Notes under the pieces: generated by a model
What the model was told of the DNA's origin: nothing
Seen by the model: only the letters and a program-made list of their open reading frames with translations
Database searches by the model: none
Position numbers and translations under genes: made by a program
In this document: positions 62,851 through 64,000 of the stretch, piece after piece
Position numbering within the stretch: the stretch's first letter is position 1
How the letters are laid out: each line of letters opens with the position of its first letter
Assembly: GCF_943734655.1 (NCBI RefSeq)
Contig: NC_071353.1
Location: forward strand, 153,712,179 to 153,776,178
Source: Sabethes cyaneus
Taxonomy: Eukaryota; Arthropoda; Insecta; Diptera; Culicidae
Direction of reading: 5' to 3'
DNA: 64,000 nt

Positions 62851-63390
62851 TCTAAAGGTGAGGTTCCAAAATGGCAATCCCAAAATTCAAGTCCTAAAAC
62901 ACAAAAAGTTTCAAGACCTAAGATTTAGGCCGCAAAGTTCAGGTGCTAAGTTTCGAGCCCTAAAATTGAAGCCCCAAAATTCAGGTTCCAAAATTAAGGT
63001 CCCAAATTTAGGCTCCAAAATTCGAAAATCTCAAAATTCAAGTCCTAAAACCCAATTTCAAAACCTTGTTGTTGAGGTTGAGGTGTAAAAATTTAGATCC
63101 CAAAATTGAAATCCCGAAATTCAAATCCCAAAATTTTGGCTTCAAAATTCCAAGTCCCAAGATTGATGTCACAAAATTGAGGTCCCACAATTGAGGCTTC
63201 AAAATTCAGGTCCCAAAATTTAGACTCCAAAATTCAGGTCCCAAAGTTCCCAAAAATTCAAGTCACCAAATTCAAGTCTCATAATTGAGGCTCCAAAATT
63301 CAGGTCCCAAAGTTGGGGCCTCAAAATTCAGGTTCCAAAATTTGGGCCTCAAAATTGAAGACCTAAACAAGTCCAAACAGAACAAGTGTC
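62851..63390. repeat. 15-bp-type tandem array, CCAAAATTCAGGTCC
   Basis: Irregular units such as CCAAAATTCAGGTCC, CAAAATTGAGGTCC and CCTAAAATTGAAGCC recur more than 25 times. No gene is supported. Confidence 0.85.
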
Positions 63391-63404
63391 CCACAATTTA
63401 TGAC

Positions 63405-64000
63405 CCAACACGAAAAGAAGACAAAATTGCAACGAAGAGACAATAAAAAGATGATGAAATGACAGCGGACAATGAAAATGAAGAGATAACGAAAACGCCA
63501 AAAAAAACTGTTGCAGAAACGCCAAAAAATAACGGAGAGACGACAAAAGAGTGACGAGCAAATAAAAACGAAAAACTAACGACAAAAAGCTCTTCATCGA
63601 TTCCAACGTAACGACGATAAAGATAGCAAAATAAGACGAAATGACACCCCAAACCAGACGATGAAAAGACAACGAAATACAACAAAAATACGAAGGAAAT
63701 TCGATGAAAAGCAAAAATAAAACGCCAAAACTGCAACTTAAAAGTCAAAAAGGACCTCGAAAAGATGACAAGAAACTCACAACCCTACTAGCGCAGTTGT
63801 TACAAACCAGTTGTAGCAACCGATATATGACTGATTTCAGTCATAAATAAGTTACTGCAACAAGAAGCGCCAACACTGTGCTGCTTGGGAACGGAGAGAT
63901 GCCGAAAGAGCATCGAAACGATGATGGGTGAAAGAAGAAGAAAGGGTGATGAAGGGACGACTTAATAAATGGCGAAATGGCAGTGCAAAAGACGCAGAAA
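63405..64000. repeat. GACGAAAA-type array at window end
   Basis: Same word family as the arrays at 30965-33070 and 35176-35830. A small unique patch at 63784-63885 has the hairpin TATGACTGATTTCAGTCATA. The array continues past the window edge. Confidence 0.8.

Overview
The window looks like nuclear DNA of a dipteran insect, most likely a culicine-type mosquito. The evidence is two split animal genes with insect-style exons, multi-kilobase introns packed with transposon relics, and repeat families I associate with mosquito genomes. The species call is inference. No prokaryotic gene, rRNA, functional tRNA or CRISPR array was seen.

Two host genes are confidently recognised, and both run off the window or lose their 5' exons. 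(1) WASp, the Wiskott-Aldrich syndrome protein that activates Arp2/3, lies on the + strand. Eight exons between 17581 and 38296 join in phase into 499 codons plus a stop: second half of WH1, basic region, CRIB/GBD, polyQ and polyproline, two WH2 motifs, and the central/acidic tail. Its introns of 11.2 kb (17988-29215) and 7.6 kb (30165-37772) hold most of the repeats. (2) A DCAF10 (WDR32)-like WD40 substrate receptor of CUL4-DDB1 ubiquitin ligase lies on the - strand. Four exons between 61294 and 48107 join into 466 codons plus a stop, interrupted by an 11.7 kb intron containing a decayed Ty1/copia element. Between them, on the - strand at 40664-40113, is an apparently intronless 183-codon gene for a probable secreted Pro/His-rich protein of unknown function. 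Its poly(A) signal converges on that of WASp.

The rest is mainly mobile DNA. 0-11 kb: LINE relics on both strands, a BEL/Pao integrase piece next to an LTR-like module with a tandem array, and a decayed BEL/Pao pol. 11-17.5 kb: a long foldback element and an element built of about 142-bp tandem units. WASp intron 17.99-29.2 kb: a dead mariner split by another inverted-repeat element, LINE pieces, a second 142-bp-unit element, an inverted-repeat element, and a 2-kb foldback inside a pyrimidine-rich array. WASp intron 30.2-37.8 kb: about 4.9 kb of purine-rich degenerate arrays, a second foldback, and a 1.6-kb GTCT-type array. 40.7-47.5 kb: gypsy, copia, LINE and SINE relics. 49-60.7 kb: LINE, LTR, BEL and copia relics. 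61.3-64 kb: more strand-asymmetric arrays.

The most interesting observation is that the large foldback elements end in CACAGTG-type heptamers. The best-preserved one is flanked by a CGACG duplication and sits in a CGTCG-rich array. These are features of Transib, the transposon superfamily related to RAG1, and its recombination signals. I found no wholly new gene system. The novelty is in repeat architecture: nested insertions, a microsatellite grown inside a mobile element, a LINE flanked by 104-bp direct repeats, and two inverted LTR modules 47 kb apart.
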